The translations under genes were made by a program, and so were the position numbers. From Acidobacteriota bacterium (lineage in GTDB: Bacteria; Acidobacteriota; Vicinamibacteria; Vicinamibacterales; UBA2999), in contig CANKJK010000010.1 of the NCBI GenBank assembly GCA_947482665.1, positions 1-64,000 on the forward strand: a stretch of 64,000 bases of DNA, given 5' to 3'. Positions within the stretch are counted from its first letter, which is position 1. Each line of letters begins with the position of its first letter. Positions 55,205 to 63,812 of the stretch are shown here, in pieces. Below the pieces are notes generated by a model, which was not told the origin of the DNA, made no database searches, and saw nothing but the letters and a program-made list of their open reading frames with translations.

Positions 55205-55987
55205 GTGAGTATTGGCGTCCTCGACTCCGGCGTCGGGGGACTCTCGGTCCTCCGCGAGGTCAGGCGGACGCTGCCCGGTGAACATGTCGTCTATGTCGCC
55301 GACTCGGCGCATGCGCCGTACGGGGACCGGGACGCGGCGTTCATCGACGCTCGCGTGAGTGCCATCGCGGATCTTCTGGTCGCTCACGGGGCCAAGGCCA
55401 TCGTCGTCGCCTGCAACACCGCCACAGGGGTGGCCGTTGACGGCCTTCGTCAGCGGCTGCACCTGCCGGTCGTCGCGATCGAGCCGGCCGTCAAGCCTGC
55501 CGCGCAGATGACGAAGACCGGCCGCATTGGTGTGCTGGCGACCAGCCGCACCCTCGCGAGCGACCGGTTTCGCGGTCTGGTGACCACGCACGCCGCCGGC
55601 GTCGACGTGCTGGAGCAGGCGTGCCCGGGACTTGTCGAGCGCGTTGAGGCGGGGGACTTCTCGAGTCCTGAGACCAGGGCGCTGGTCGAGGGCTACGTGG
55701 GTCCCCTCCGCGACGCCGGCGTCGATGTCATCGTGCTCGGTTGCACGCACTTTCCCTTTCTTGCCCCACTCATCACCGAAGTCGCCGGCCCTGGCGTGGC
55801 GATTATCGACCCCTCTGCCGCCGTAGCCCGTGAGCTTGCGCGGCGTCTGGACTCAGCAGGGCTCGCGAGCCCGCGAGCCCACGGTGGGGATGAGACCTTT
55901 CTGACGACGGGCGACCCGGCCCTGGTGGCCCCAGTGGTTTCGCACGTGTGGGGTTCGCCGGTTCAGGTATCCACCGCCCGCGTCTAG
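55205..55987 (+). CDS. murI: Glutamate racemase
   Basis: A 260-residue enzyme making D-glutamate for peptidoglycan. N-terminal IGVLDSGVGGLSVLREV, the two catalytic cysteines Cys70 (VACNTATG) and Cys180 (LGCTHFPFL), and the phosphate/Glu-binding DSAHAPYGDR are all present. The GTG start is five nt after rng, so the two are co-transcribed, placing racemase beside the cell-wall synthesis genes of the preceding operon. Confidence 0.97.
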   Translation: MSIGVLDSGVGGLSVLREVRRTLPGEHVVYVADSAHAPYGDRDAAFIDARVSAIADLLVAHGAKAIVVACNTATGVAVDGLRQRLHLPVVAIEPAVKPAAQMTKTGRIGVLATSRTLASDRFRGLVTTHAAGVDVLEQACPGLVERVEAGDFSSPETRALVEGYVGPLRDAGVDVIVLGCTHFPFLAPLITEVAGPGVAIIDPSAAVARELARRLDSAGLASPRAHGGDETFLTTGDPALVAPVVSHVWGSPVQVSTARV

Positions 55988-56130
55988 CCGAACGAAGCGG
56001 GTCTCGGGGGCGTCATGTGCGGTGGCGTCCCGGAGCCCCATCTCCGCCCCTATTTCGCTTTGTGTTTGGTTGTGGCTTGGCAGATAGTTGGCCCTGCTCG
56101 TGTAGAGCCTTGTGGGCTGGAGGGTGACAG
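55988..56130 (+). promoter_or_regulatory. Region upstream of the TonB receptor gene
   Basis: 143 nt with a T/G-rich stretch (56047-56090) likely to include the promoter, though no clear -35/-10 pair could be assigned. A strong Shine-Dalgarno GGAGG is seven nt before the ATG at 56131. Confidence 0.35.
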
Positions 56131-59100
56131 ATGAAGAAGTGGCATATTGCCGCCGCACTGCTGAGCGCCATGTTCGCGCTCGTGCCGTCGGTGGTGTTTG
56201 GACAGAGCACGACCAGTGGCACGATCGCCGGCGTCGTGAAAGACACTACGGGCGCTGTGTTGCCCGGCGTGACGGTGGAAGCCGCCAGCCCCGCCCTCAT
56301 TGAAAAGGTCCGGTCCGTGGTGACGGACGAATCAGGGAACTACAAGATCACCAACCTGCGTCCCGGCGTCTACACGGTCACATTCACGCTGACCGGGTTC
56401 AACGCCTTCAAGCGCGAGGGTCTCGAGCTGAGCGCCGGCTTCACGGCGAACGTGAGCCCGGCCATGGCGGTTGGGTCCATGGAGGAGACCGTGACGGTCA
56501 CCGGCGCGACCCCGATCGTCGACGTCCAGAACGTCCGCAGCCAGAACGTCATCAGCGCCAAGCTGATGAGCGAGGTGCCGACCTCCCGCAACTTCATGGG
56601 CATGGTGGCCCTGACGCTCGGCGCGACCGGAGGCGGCGGCTTCAGCGGTCCCAACGGACAGCGCGACGTCGGCGGCAACAACGGCGAGGGCACGAGCGCA
56701 CCCGCGATTCACGGCAGCCGCGCGGATGGCGTGTTTAACATCGAAGGCATGAAGGCACAGTCGCTCTCGGGCGACGGCACGAGCCGCCGCTTTCATAGAA
56801 ACGAGCTCGCCATCGAGGAGACCGTCCTCGAGACGGGCGGCCAGTCGGCCGAAACGGAAACGGGCGGCGTGTCGGCGAACGTCATCCTGCGCGAGGGCGG
56901 CAACTCGTTCCGGGGCCTCGTCGACGGGGACTACACGGGCCGCAAGCTCCAGGGCAGCAACCTGTCCGATGCGCTTCGAGCTCGGGGCCTGACCTCACAG
57001 AACCACACGAAGTTCGTCTACTCCTACGGCGGCTCGTTCGGCGGTCCGATCAAGAAGGACAAGGTCTGGTTCAACACGTCCTTCCGGGCGTGGGGCAACC
57101 AGGAGGAACTGGCCGGCATCTACTACAACAAGGCGGAGCTGCAGGGCACGCGATTCTTCCAGGCCGACACCACCCGCCCCGGGTTCGCCGAGGCGTGGGT
57201 GAAGGACTCCACCTCGCGCGTGGCCTGGCAGGCGACCAGGAACCAGAAGGTGTCCGGCATCTTCACCTTCCAGCGGTCGTGCGGCTGCAACAACGGCCTG
57301 AGCGCCACGCGCGCCCCGGAGACCACGGTCGACTTCCAGATCGGACCTGGCCTGCTGGACCAGGTGAACTGGAAGTACACGCGTACGAACAAGCTGCTGT
57401 TTGAGGCGGGCTTTGCCTCGCGGCACGGCGGCGTCAACAACCTGCGCCAGCCGGAAACGACCCGGACCGCCATCAGCTACGTCGAGCTGGCGACGGGTCT
57501 CACCTACAACAACAGCTTCATCCAGCCGAGCACGGGCGGCATCGGGTACCTCGGCCGCAGTGACCAGTACAACACGGCCGGCGCGGTGAGCTACGTGACC
57601 GGGTCCCACGCGCTGAAGGTGGGCTGGCAGACGATGATGGGCAAGAACCCGTCGGCGGCCGACGGCAACGACCCGCCGGTCCAGTACACGCTGCGGAACG
57701 GCGTGCCGCAGTCCGTCACCCTTATGGCGACGCCGGTGCAGTTCTTCACGCACGTGGGGCTGCTCTCCGGCCTCTTCGCGCAGGACCAGTGGACGCTGAG
57801 CCGCCTCACGCTGAACCTGGGCGTGCGCTTCGACCACCTGCGGTCGTTCAACCCGGCCACCACGCGGGCCGCTGGCGTCTTCCTCGGAGAGCTGAAGTTC
57901 AACAAGGTCGACAACGTCCCGAACTGGAACGACATTGACCCGCGCGTCGGCGCGGCGTACGACCTGTTCGGCAACGGCAAGACGGCCATCAAGGCGTCCA
58001 TGGGCCGCTACGTCATCTCGGAGGCCACCGCCATCTCGAACAACCTGAACCCCTCGGCCCGCATGGCCATCACCGCCACGAGGACCTGGAGCGACGCGAA
58101 CGGCGACTTCGTTCCGGACTGCGTCCTCACCAACAACGCCGCCAACGGGGAGTGCGGTCCGCAGTCGGCGAGCACCTTTGGCACCCCGGTCTTCACCTTC
58201 GGATACAGCCCGGACTTCCTCGAAGGCAGGGGCGTGCGGCCCTACGACTGGCAGTCGTCCGTGAGCGTGCAGCAGGAACTGGGGAAGGGCATGGGCCTGT
58301 CGGCCGGCTATTTCCGGACCTCCTACGGCAACATCACGGTGACGGACAACCTGGCACTGACCTCGGCCGACTTCGACCCGTTCTGCATCACGGCGCCGAC
58401 CGACAGCCGTCTCGGCAGCATCAGCGGCACGCAGGTCTGCGGCCTCTACGACATCAAGCCGTCCAAGTTCGGCCAGGTCAACAACCAGGTGCGCGCCGAC
58501 AAGGACCGCACCGAGGTGTTCAACGGCGTCGACATCGGGTTCAGGTCCCGCTTCGGGAACGGCGGCCTCCTCAACGTCGGCGGCAGCCTCGGCAAGACGC
58601 ACAACAACAACTGCAGCGTCATCGACAGCCCGAGCCTGCCCAATGCCGGGCTCGGCAGCGCCACGCTGGACAAGTTCTGCGAGTTCGACAACCGCCAGGA
58701 CCAGTTCAAGCTCAATGTGAGCTATCCGATCGTGTGGGGTATCCAGGTGGCCGGCATCTACCAGAACATTCCGGGCACCAACCAGACGGCGACGATGGTC
58801 GTCCCCAACGCGTCGATTGCGCCGTCGCTGGGCCGCAACCTGGGTGCCTGCGGTAGTGCGGCCACCTGCGCCGGCACGCTGAGCGTGGCGCTGCTGGCGC
58901 CGGCCGACCTGCGCGAAAAGCGGGCCAGCCAGGCGGATGTCCGGTTCAGCAAGACGGTGAAGCTCAACGCCACCGCCAAAGTGCGCGTCGGGTTCGACAT
59001 CTACAACCTGCTGAACTCGAACGACGTCATCGCCATCAACACCACCTACGCCGCGCCGCCCTCGACGACGTGGCTGCGGCCCTCGAATGTCCTGGCCGCG

Positions 59101-59136
59101 CGTCTCTACAAGTTCAACGCGCGGTTCGATTTCTAG
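56131..59136 (+). CDS. TonB-dependent receptor with carboxypeptidase-regulatory N-terminal domain
   Basis: A 1001-residue Oar-like outer-membrane transporter, abundant in Acidobacteria. Signal peptide MKKWHIAAALLSAMFALVPSVVFG, then a carboxypeptidase-regulatory domain (SGTIAGVVKDTTGAVLPGVTV, residues 30-110), the plug (SQNVISAKLMSEVPTSRNFMGMVALTLG, about 130-270) and a long beta-barrel ending in the aromatic strand RLYKFNARFDF. Strongly predicted to import or bind a large carbon compound. It heads a set of ThuA, quinoprotein and aldolase genes, suggesting a catabolic uptake system for an unknown substrate. ATG preceded by GGAGG. Confidence 0.94.
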   Translation: MKKWHIAAALLSAMFALVPSVVFGQSTTSGTIAGVVKDTTGAVLPGVTVEAASPALIEKVRSVVTDESGNYKITNLRPGVYTVTFTLTGFNAFKREGLELSAGFTANVSPAMAVGSMEETVTVTGATPIVDVQNVRSQNVISAKLMSEVPTSRNFMGMVALTLGATGGGGFSGPNGQRDVGGNNGEGTSAPAIHGSRADGVFNIEGMKAQSLSGDGTSRRFHRNELAIEETVLETGGQSAETETGGVSANVILREGGNSFRGLVDGDYTGRKLQGSNLSDALRARGLTSQNHTKFVYSYGGSFGGPIKKDKVWFNTSFRAWGNQEELAGIYYNKAELQGTRFFQADTTRPGFAEAWVKDSTSRVAWQATRNQKVSGIFTFQRSCGCNNGLSATRAPETTVDFQIGPGLLDQVNWKYTRTNKLLFEAGFASRHGGVNNLRQPETTRTAISYVELATGLTYNNSFIQPSTGGIGYLGRSDQYNTAGAVSYVTGSHALKVGWQTMMGKNPSAADGNDPPVQYTLRNGVPQSVTLMATPVQFFTHVGLLSGLFAQDQWTLSRLTLNLGVRFDHLRSFNPATTRAAGVFLGELKFNKVDNVPNWNDIDPRVGAAYDLFGNGKTAIKASMGRYVISEATAISNNLNPSARMAITATRTWSDANGDFVPDCVLTNNAANGECGPQSASTFGTPVFTFGYSPDFLEGRGVRPYDWQSSVSVQQELGKGMGLSAGYFRTSYGNITVTDNLALTSADFDPFCITAPTDSRLGSISGTQVCGLYDIKPSKFGQVNNQVRADKDRTEVFNGVDIGFRSRFGNGGLLNVGGSLGKTHNNNCSVIDSPSLPNAGLGSATLDKFCEFDNRQDQFKLNVSYPIVWGIQVAGIYQNIPGTNQTATMVVPNASIAPSLGRNLGACGSAATCAGTLSVALLAPADLREKRASQADVRFSKTVKLNATAKVRVGFDIYNLLNSNDVIAINTTYAAPPSTTWLRPSNVLAARLYKFNARFDF

Positions 59137-59154
59137 TTCGCCTCTCTTGTTCGA

Positions 59155-59182
59155 CCCCGTGGTGGTCCTGGCCACCACGGGG
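59155..59182 (+). terminator. Terminator-like hairpin after the TonB receptor
   Basis: Perfect 11-bp stem CCCCGTGGTGG / CCACCACGGGG with loop TCCTGG. It lies 19 nt after the TAG stop. Followed by GTTCTC, only a weak T content. Likely separates the highly expressed receptor from the ThuA gene. Confidence 0.6.
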
Positions 59183-59259
59183 GTTCTCAAACGGGCGCTG
59201 TCAGGGCCCGTGGCCGGCGCGCCAGGGCCTCCCGTGGAGCGCCATCTTCCGGTGACGCC

Positions 59260-60189
59260 ATGACCGAACGCTGCTCCCGTCATTCCTCTGTGTCGCGCCT
59301 CTCTCGGGTGGCCCTGCTGCTGTGTGCGGGCCTGGCCGCCGTGGCGCAGTCCTCCCGCCTGACACCAGCCGTCGCGGCCGCCGCGCCGAAGCGCGTGCTG
59401 CTCATCACGCACAACACGTTCTACAACCACAGCAATCTCGAGGCGATCGAGGCGGTGCTCCCGGAGTGGGGCAAGGCCGCGGGCTTTCAGGTGACGTCGC
59501 TCGAGGGCTACAAGCAAACGGTGGCGTGTACGGTGCAGAAGCCGTGCCCCCCGACGGTTGTCGACCTGTCCATGATCACGAAGAAGTACCTCTCCCAGTT
59601 CGATGCGATCGTGGCGAGCACCAACGGGGAATTGCCGTTCACGGATGAGGGGAAGCAGGCCCTCGTCGACTTCGTGCGCAAGGACGGCAAGGGCATCGTG
59701 TTCCTCCATCAGTCGATGGTGACGCTCTTCACCTTCAAACCCTGGGGCGAGCTGCTCGGGGCCTATGGGCCGTCCTACCTCTTTGACGGTACGAACACTG
59801 CCAAGCGGCCGGCCGTGATGAAGGTCGAGGACCGGCAGCACCCGGCGACGCGGAACCTGCCGGAGCACTGGACGCTCGACGACGAGTTCTATCAGTTCAC
59901 GAAGACGGTGGGCGTGCCAGGGCCGACGAAGATCCCGGCCCCGTTGGCGTTCGACCGCAAGAACGTGCACGTGCTGGTCAGCTTTGACTCCGAGCGGACG
60001 GACTTCACTGGCGCTCCGGCCGGGTGGGAGAAGGGCGGCGACTATCCCCAGGTGTGGTACCAGACGCCCGGCAAGGGGCGCACGTTCTACACCGCCATCG
60101 GGCACCGCGAGGACCTGTGGCGGGCCGATCAGACCTACCGTGCGTTCGTGACCGGCGCCATCCGATGGGTCCTTCGCATCGAGAAGTAA
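59260..60189 (+). CDS. ThuA-domain protein, exported
   Basis: A 309-residue protein with an N-terminal hydrophobic segment (LSRVALLLCAGLAAVAQS) acting as a signal peptide. The ThuA fold (class I glutamine amidotransferase-like) starts at VLLITHNTFYNHSNLEAIEAVLPEWGKAAGF and continues with YDAIVASTNGELPFTDEGKQALVDFVRKDGKGIVFLHQSM, and GDYPQVWYQTPGKGRTFYTAIGHREDLW. The family is linked to trehalose or related sugar use but has no defined biochemistry. It precedes the quinoprotein gene by 32 nt and is probably in one transcript with it and the aldolase gene. Confidence 0.85.
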   Translation: MTERCSRHSSVSRLSRVALLLCAGLAAVAQSSRLTPAVAAAAPKRVLLITHNTFYNHSNLEAIEAVLPEWGKAAGFQVTSLEGYKQTVACTVQKPCPPTVVDLSMITKKYLSQFDAIVASTNGELPFTDEGKQALVDFVRKDGKGIVFLHQSMVTLFTFKPWGELLGAYGPSYLFDGTNTAKRPAVMKVEDRQHPATRNLPEHWTLDDEFYQFTKTVGVPGPTKIPAPLAFDRKNVHVLVSFDSERTDFTGAPAGWEKGGDYPQVWYQTPGKGRTFYTAIGHREDLWRADQTYRAFVTGAIRWVLRIEK

Positions 60190-60221
60190 GACAGAGCGAC
60201 ACGCGCCTGGAGAGTGAAGCG

Positions 60222-62003
60222 ATGACGTCACGAATGAGGGCAAGGGTCCTGCGACGCACGAGCGCCGCCTCGGGCGCGGTGGTGCTGGCCGCCGTGCTGC
60301 TGCATGGGCAGGGCCGGCCCGCGTCGCGCGCGGGGACGGTGGATTGGCCCCTGCATAACCTGGACACGCACAACAGCCGGTACGCCACGCTCGACGAGAT
60401 CAACGCTGGCAACGCCGGGAAGCTGGCGGTGAAGTGGACCTTCGAGACGGCGAAGACCGATGGTCTGGGCGCGACGACGCCTGTCGTGATGAACGGTGTC
60501 ATGTACTTCAATGCCGGGTCCAAGCTCTTTGCGGTGGATGCCGAGACCGGCAAGTCACGATGGACCTACGAAGCTCCGGTGACCTTTGCCGGTGGGCGGC
60601 GCGGGCCAGCCTCTGGCGACGGCGTCATCTATGCCGTGGGACAGCGTTACCTCTACGCGGTGGACGCGACGTCGGGCAAGGCGCTGGAGTCGTTTGGCGA
60701 CAAGGGCGTGATGAGCGTCGGCAATAAGGCCCTCGAGTTCAAATACCCGGGCAAGTACAAGGCCGACCTCGACCCGGTGTCGATCGGCTACTCCATCGTC
60801 TCGGCGCCGACGTTCGCAAACGGCGTCGTCTACCTCGGCCTCGCCAGCGCGGAGATGATGATCCGTGGCGGTCTTGTCGTGGCAATGGACGCGAAGACCG
60901 GCGCGATCAAGTGGGTCTTCAACACGATTCCCCAGGGACCTCAGGATGATGGCTGGGACATCGTGAAGGACACCTGGGGCGGGGGCGCGATGGTGGGCGG
61001 CGGGATCTGGACGCAGCCGGCCGTTGACGTCGAGAGCGGTCTCGTCTTCGTCAACGTCTCGAATCCCACGCCGGCCTATGACGGCTCGGTCCGAAAAGGA
61101 CAGAACCTCTTCACGGACTCCGTCGTGGCACTGAAGCTCGATTCGGGCAAGCTGGCCTGGTACTTCCAGACGGTGCACCACGACATCTGGGACTGGGAAA
61201 CCGTGACCGGTCCGATCCTGTTCGAGACGACCGTGCGGGGCGAGCGCGTCAAGGCGCTCGCGACCTTCGGCAAAGCCTGCTACGGCTACATGCTGAACCG
61301 GGTGACCGGCGCACCGCTCAATCCAATCGTGGAGTCGCCGGTGCCGCAACTGACGGACGTGCCGGGAGAGCAACCCTGGCCGACGCAGCCGATTCCCTAC
61401 ACGGCGCGTGGCGTGCCGCAGACGCCGTTCTGCATGACCTATCCGATCGTGACCGACCCCGAGCTGGCGAAACGCGTCCGGCCATCGTTCCACCCGTACC
61501 TGATGAAGGAGTACATCATCACGGCGCCCAGCAATCAGGGCGGCGGCAACTGGGGCTCACCCTCCTTCAGCCCGCGCACCGGCCTGGTCTATGTGACCGG
61601 GCACAACGAAGCGCACTCCCTCAAGCCGCAGCCCGTGGGCGACTCGATGGCGAAGAACCCCGGGCCTGACAACATCCGGCACCCCGATGTCGCAGGTCCG
61701 CGTGGGCCGACAGGTGTGACGCCCAGCACCGGAATGGGTGCCTACAATCCGGGGACCGGCGAGCTCGTCTGGTACAAGGAGCTCCCGGGCACGACCAACT
61801 CCGGCAACATGGTCACCGCGGGCGACCTCGTGTTTCAGGCCATTGGCGACTTCTTCGCGCTGGATGCCCGCACGGGCCGGGAAGTCTTCCGGTATCCGAG
61901 CACAGCCAGGCTCGGGTCCAGCCCGATGACCTATCAGGTCAAGGGGAAGCAATTCGTGGCCGTGTCGTCCGGCAATGCGGTGCTGGCGTTTGGCCTGCGT
62001 TAG
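60222..62003 (+). CDS. PQQ-dependent dehydrogenase-like beta-propeller, exported
   Basis: A 593-residue quinoprotein-type propeller with signal peptide (RRTSAASGAVVLAAVLLHGQG). Blade patterns such as LFAVDAETGKSRWTYEAP, VVALKLDSGKLAWYFQTVHHDIWDWE and LVWYKELPGTTNSGNM match quinoprotein alcohol/aldose dehydrogenases. Unlike methanol/ethanol dehydrogenases it has no adjacent Cys-Cys pair, and no CxxCH haem motif is present, so electrons would need a separate carrier. ATG 60222 is preceded by GGAGAGTGA. Likely oxidises a sugar or alcohol in the periplasm beside ThuA and the aldolase; substrate unknown. Confidence 0.86.
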   Translation: MTSRMRARVLRRTSAASGAVVLAAVLLHGQGRPASRAGTVDWPLHNLDTHNSRYATLDEINAGNAGKLAVKWTFETAKTDGLGATTPVVMNGVMYFNAGSKLFAVDAETGKSRWTYEAPVTFAGGRRGPASGDGVIYAVGQRYLYAVDATSGKALESFGDKGVMSVGNKALEFKYPGKYKADLDPVSIGYSIVSAPTFANGVVYLGLASAEMMIRGGLVVAMDAKTGAIKWVFNTIPQGPQDDGWDIVKDTWGGGAMVGGGIWTQPAVDVESGLVFVNVSNPTPAYDGSVRKGQNLFTDSVVALKLDSGKLAWYFQTVHHDIWDWETVTGPILFETTVRGERVKALATFGKACYGYMLNRVTGAPLNPIVESPVPQLTDVPGEQPWPTQPIPYTARGVPQTPFCMTYPIVTDPELAKRVRPSFHPYLMKEYIITAPSNQGGGNWGSPSFSPRTGLVYVTGHNEAHSLKPQPVGDSMAKNPGPDNIRHPDVAGPRGPTGVTPSTGMGAYNPGTGELVWYKELPGTTNSGNMVTAGDLVFQAIGDFFALDARTGREVFRYPSTARLGSSPMTYQVKGKQFVAVSSGNAVLAFGLR

Positions 62004-62030
62004 CGAACGGTATTCAGAGAGGGTGTGGTC

Positions 62031-62969
62031 ATGAGATACGTCGCGGTTGTCGTTGGGTTGTTGCTGGTCGGAACGGTCATCGGGCGCGGCCAGGAGCCGG
62101 CGCCGAAGTCGGTCCACCTCAATCCCGTGGTCGAGAAGTGGGCGCAGGGCAACGCCGTGCTCGGCATCAGCACCGAGGACTTTTCCCTGGCCAACGCCCA
62201 GGGCATCGCCCGGTCCGGTGCCGACTTCGTGCGGATGGAAATGGAGCATTCGCCGCTCAGCTTCGAGACGGTCCGCCTGTTCCTCATCGGGATGAACGAC
62301 AAGGCCGCCTATCTGCGGAAGGGCAACGCGCAGCTGCCCATCGCGCCGTTCCTGCGGATTCCCGCCTACGGACGCGAGTCGCCGGACTGGATCGTGAAAC
62401 AGGCGCTGGACCTTGGGATGCTCGGGATCAAGTTCCCCACGATCAATACCAAGGAAGAGGCCACACGCGCGGTGCGCAGCATGCGGTACCCCGCCAAGCC
62501 CGGTTCGCCGATCCGGGAACCGCTGGGCATGCGCGGTGCGGGCGCGGGCAACGCCCAGTGGTTCCTGGGTGTGTCGGGCGCGGAGTATGAGAAGCGGGCC
62601 GATGTGTGGCCGCTCAACCCGGACGGCGATCTGATCTCGATCATCATGATTGAGTCGGCCGAGGGCCTGAAGAACGTGGACGAGATTGCCTCGGTGCCAG
62701 GTGTGAGCATGCTGTTCGTGGGTTCGGCGGGTGACCTGCCGAAGTCGCTCGGCGTCTCGCCGGATTCGCCGGAGATCGAGCAGGCGATGCAGCGGGTGCT
62801 CCAGTCCTGCAAGGCACACAAGGTCGTCTGCGGCGGACTCGCCAGCGCGAGCGACGTCGAGAAGCGGCTCAAGGAAGGGTGGCGGTATCTCGACCTCGGG
62901 CGTGCCGGCGCGGGCCTCACGCCGGCCGCCGACGCAGCCCTCAAGGCGGGCCGGGCCGCGACGCGATAG
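62031..62969 (+). CDS. Exported HpcH/HpaI-type aldolase family protein
   Basis: A 312-residue protein with a signal peptide (MRYVAVVVGLLLVGTVIG) followed by the HpcH/HpaI aldolase fold. The catalytic/metal residues are visible: the histidine in MEMEHSPL, the arginine in FLRIPAYG, the glutamate in IMIESAEGL and the aspartate in FVGSAGDLP. This set matches the metal-dependent pyruvate aldolases of the HpaI group. An exported form is unusual, since the characterised members are cytoplasmic; a periplasmic aldol cleavage of an oxidised sugar is a possible role. It is 27 nt after the quinoprotein gene and preceded by AGAGAGGGTG. Confidence 0.85.
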   Translation: MRYVAVVVGLLLVGTVIGRGQEPAPKSVHLNPVVEKWAQGNAVLGISTEDFSLANAQGIARSGADFVRMEMEHSPLSFETVRLFLIGMNDKAAYLRKGNAQLPIAPFLRIPAYGRESPDWIVKQALDLGMLGIKFPTINTKEEATRAVRSMRYPAKPGSPIREPLGMRGAGAGNAQWFLGVSGAEYEKRADVWPLNPDGDLISIIMIESAEGLKNVDEIASVPGVSMLFVGSAGDLPKSLGVSPDSPEIEQAMQRVLQSCKAHKVVCGGLASASDVEKRLKEGWRYLDLGRAGAGLTPAADAALKAGRAATR

Positions 62970-62982
62970 GCCCAATTGACGC

Positions 62983-63024
62983 CCCTCGGGGGTGGCCGGC
63001 TCCAGAGCCGAGCACCCTCGGGGG
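62983..63024 (+). repeat. Two 10-bp direct repeats CCCTCGGGGG, 32 bp apart
   Basis: CCCTCGGGGG occurs at 62983-62992 and 63015-63024. The spacing is about three helical turns. The second copy abuts a GATAAT box. Possibly a regulator site for the methyltransferase gene; chance is not excluded in GC-rich DNA. Confidence 0.3.
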
Positions 63025-63029
63025 ATAAT
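63024..63029 (+). promoter_or_regulatory. Putative -10 (GATAAT) of the methyltransferase gene
   Basis: GATAAT, one mismatch from TATAAT, ends 9 nt before the ATG at 63039. No Shine-Dalgarno is present, so a leaderless transcript is possible. Confidence 0.35.
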
Positions 63030-63038
63030 GCGGTCTTC

Positions 63039-63812
63039 ATGGAATACGACCGCTTTGCCGAGATCTACGGCGTGTGGACCGACACCGCCGTCAGCGCGCA
63101 GGCGAATCTCGGCTTTTATCGCGACGCCTATACATCAGCGTCTGGCGTCGTGGCCGAGCTTGGCATCGGCGATGGCCGGATTGCCATCGAGGCGGCCCGC
63201 CTGGGCAGGAACATCGTGGGCGTCGACCTGTCGCCCGTCATGTTGGAGCGGTGCCGTGAACGGGCCAGGGAGGCCGGCGTGCTGGAGCGGCTGACGCTCC
63301 TGCAGGGAGATTTTCGCGGGTTCACGCTGCCCGAGCCGGCGGCCCTGATCTCGCTGCCGTACCACAGCCTCGGGCACCTCACCACGCTCGACGCGAAGCG
63401 GGAGGCCGTGCGCCACGTGTTCTCCCAGCTCGCCCCTGGCGGCCGTTTCATCTTCGACGACTTCCAGATGACCCCGACCAGGCTGGAGAGCTTCCGGCAG
63501 GTGCAGCTGCGTGCCTCGTTCCCCGCGCCGGACGGCACCGAGCGGCTGCTGTGGGTCACCTCGCTGGTCGACGCTGGAGCGCAGACGATGCGTGTGGTTA
63601 CCTGGGAAGACGCATTGGACGGGAACGGCGTGCTGCAAGAGCGGCGCTACCGGCCTCTCAGTCTCAGCTGGCTGACGCCGGTCCAGGCGCAGGCGCTCCT
63701 GGAGGACGCCGGGTTCACCATTGAAGCCTGTTATGGCGACTTCTCCCGTGCTCCGTTCGGAGAGGACGCGCCGGAGCAGGTATGGGTGGCTCGCAAGGGG
63801 ACGATCTCGTGA
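63039..63812 (+). CDS. Class I SAM-dependent methyltransferase
   Basis: A 257-residue methyltransferase. Motif I is VAELGIGDGRIAIEAA with the next acidic residue in VGVDLSPVMLERCRERA, motif II-III LLQGDFRGFTL, and the post-core LAPGGRFIFDDFQM. It starts MEYDRFAEIYGVWTD, the common start of small-molecule methyltransferases of the Methyltransf_25 type. Substrate unknown. It overlaps the next gene, folB, by four nt (GTGA), hinting at a link to folate metabolism or simply compact packing. Confidence 0.85.
   Translation: MEYDRFAEIYGVWTDTAVSAQANLGFYRDAYTSASGVVAELGIGDGRIAIEAARLGRNIVGVDLSPVMLERCRERAREAGVLERLTLLQGDFRGFTLPEPAALISLPYHSLGHLTTLDAKREAVRHVFSQLAPGGRFIFDDFQMTPTRLESFRQVQLRASFPAPDGTERLLWVTSLVDAGAQTMRVVTWEDALDGNGVLQERRYRPLSLSWLTPVQAQALLEDAGFTIEACYGDFSRAPFGEDAPEQVWVARKGTIS

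Noticed and set aside
56995-60243. 1082-codon open frame on the minus strand opposite the TonB receptor and ThuA genes
   Set aside because: No family pattern and no start signal; the composition is that of a shadow of high-GC codon usage, while the plus-strand genes carry clear domains.
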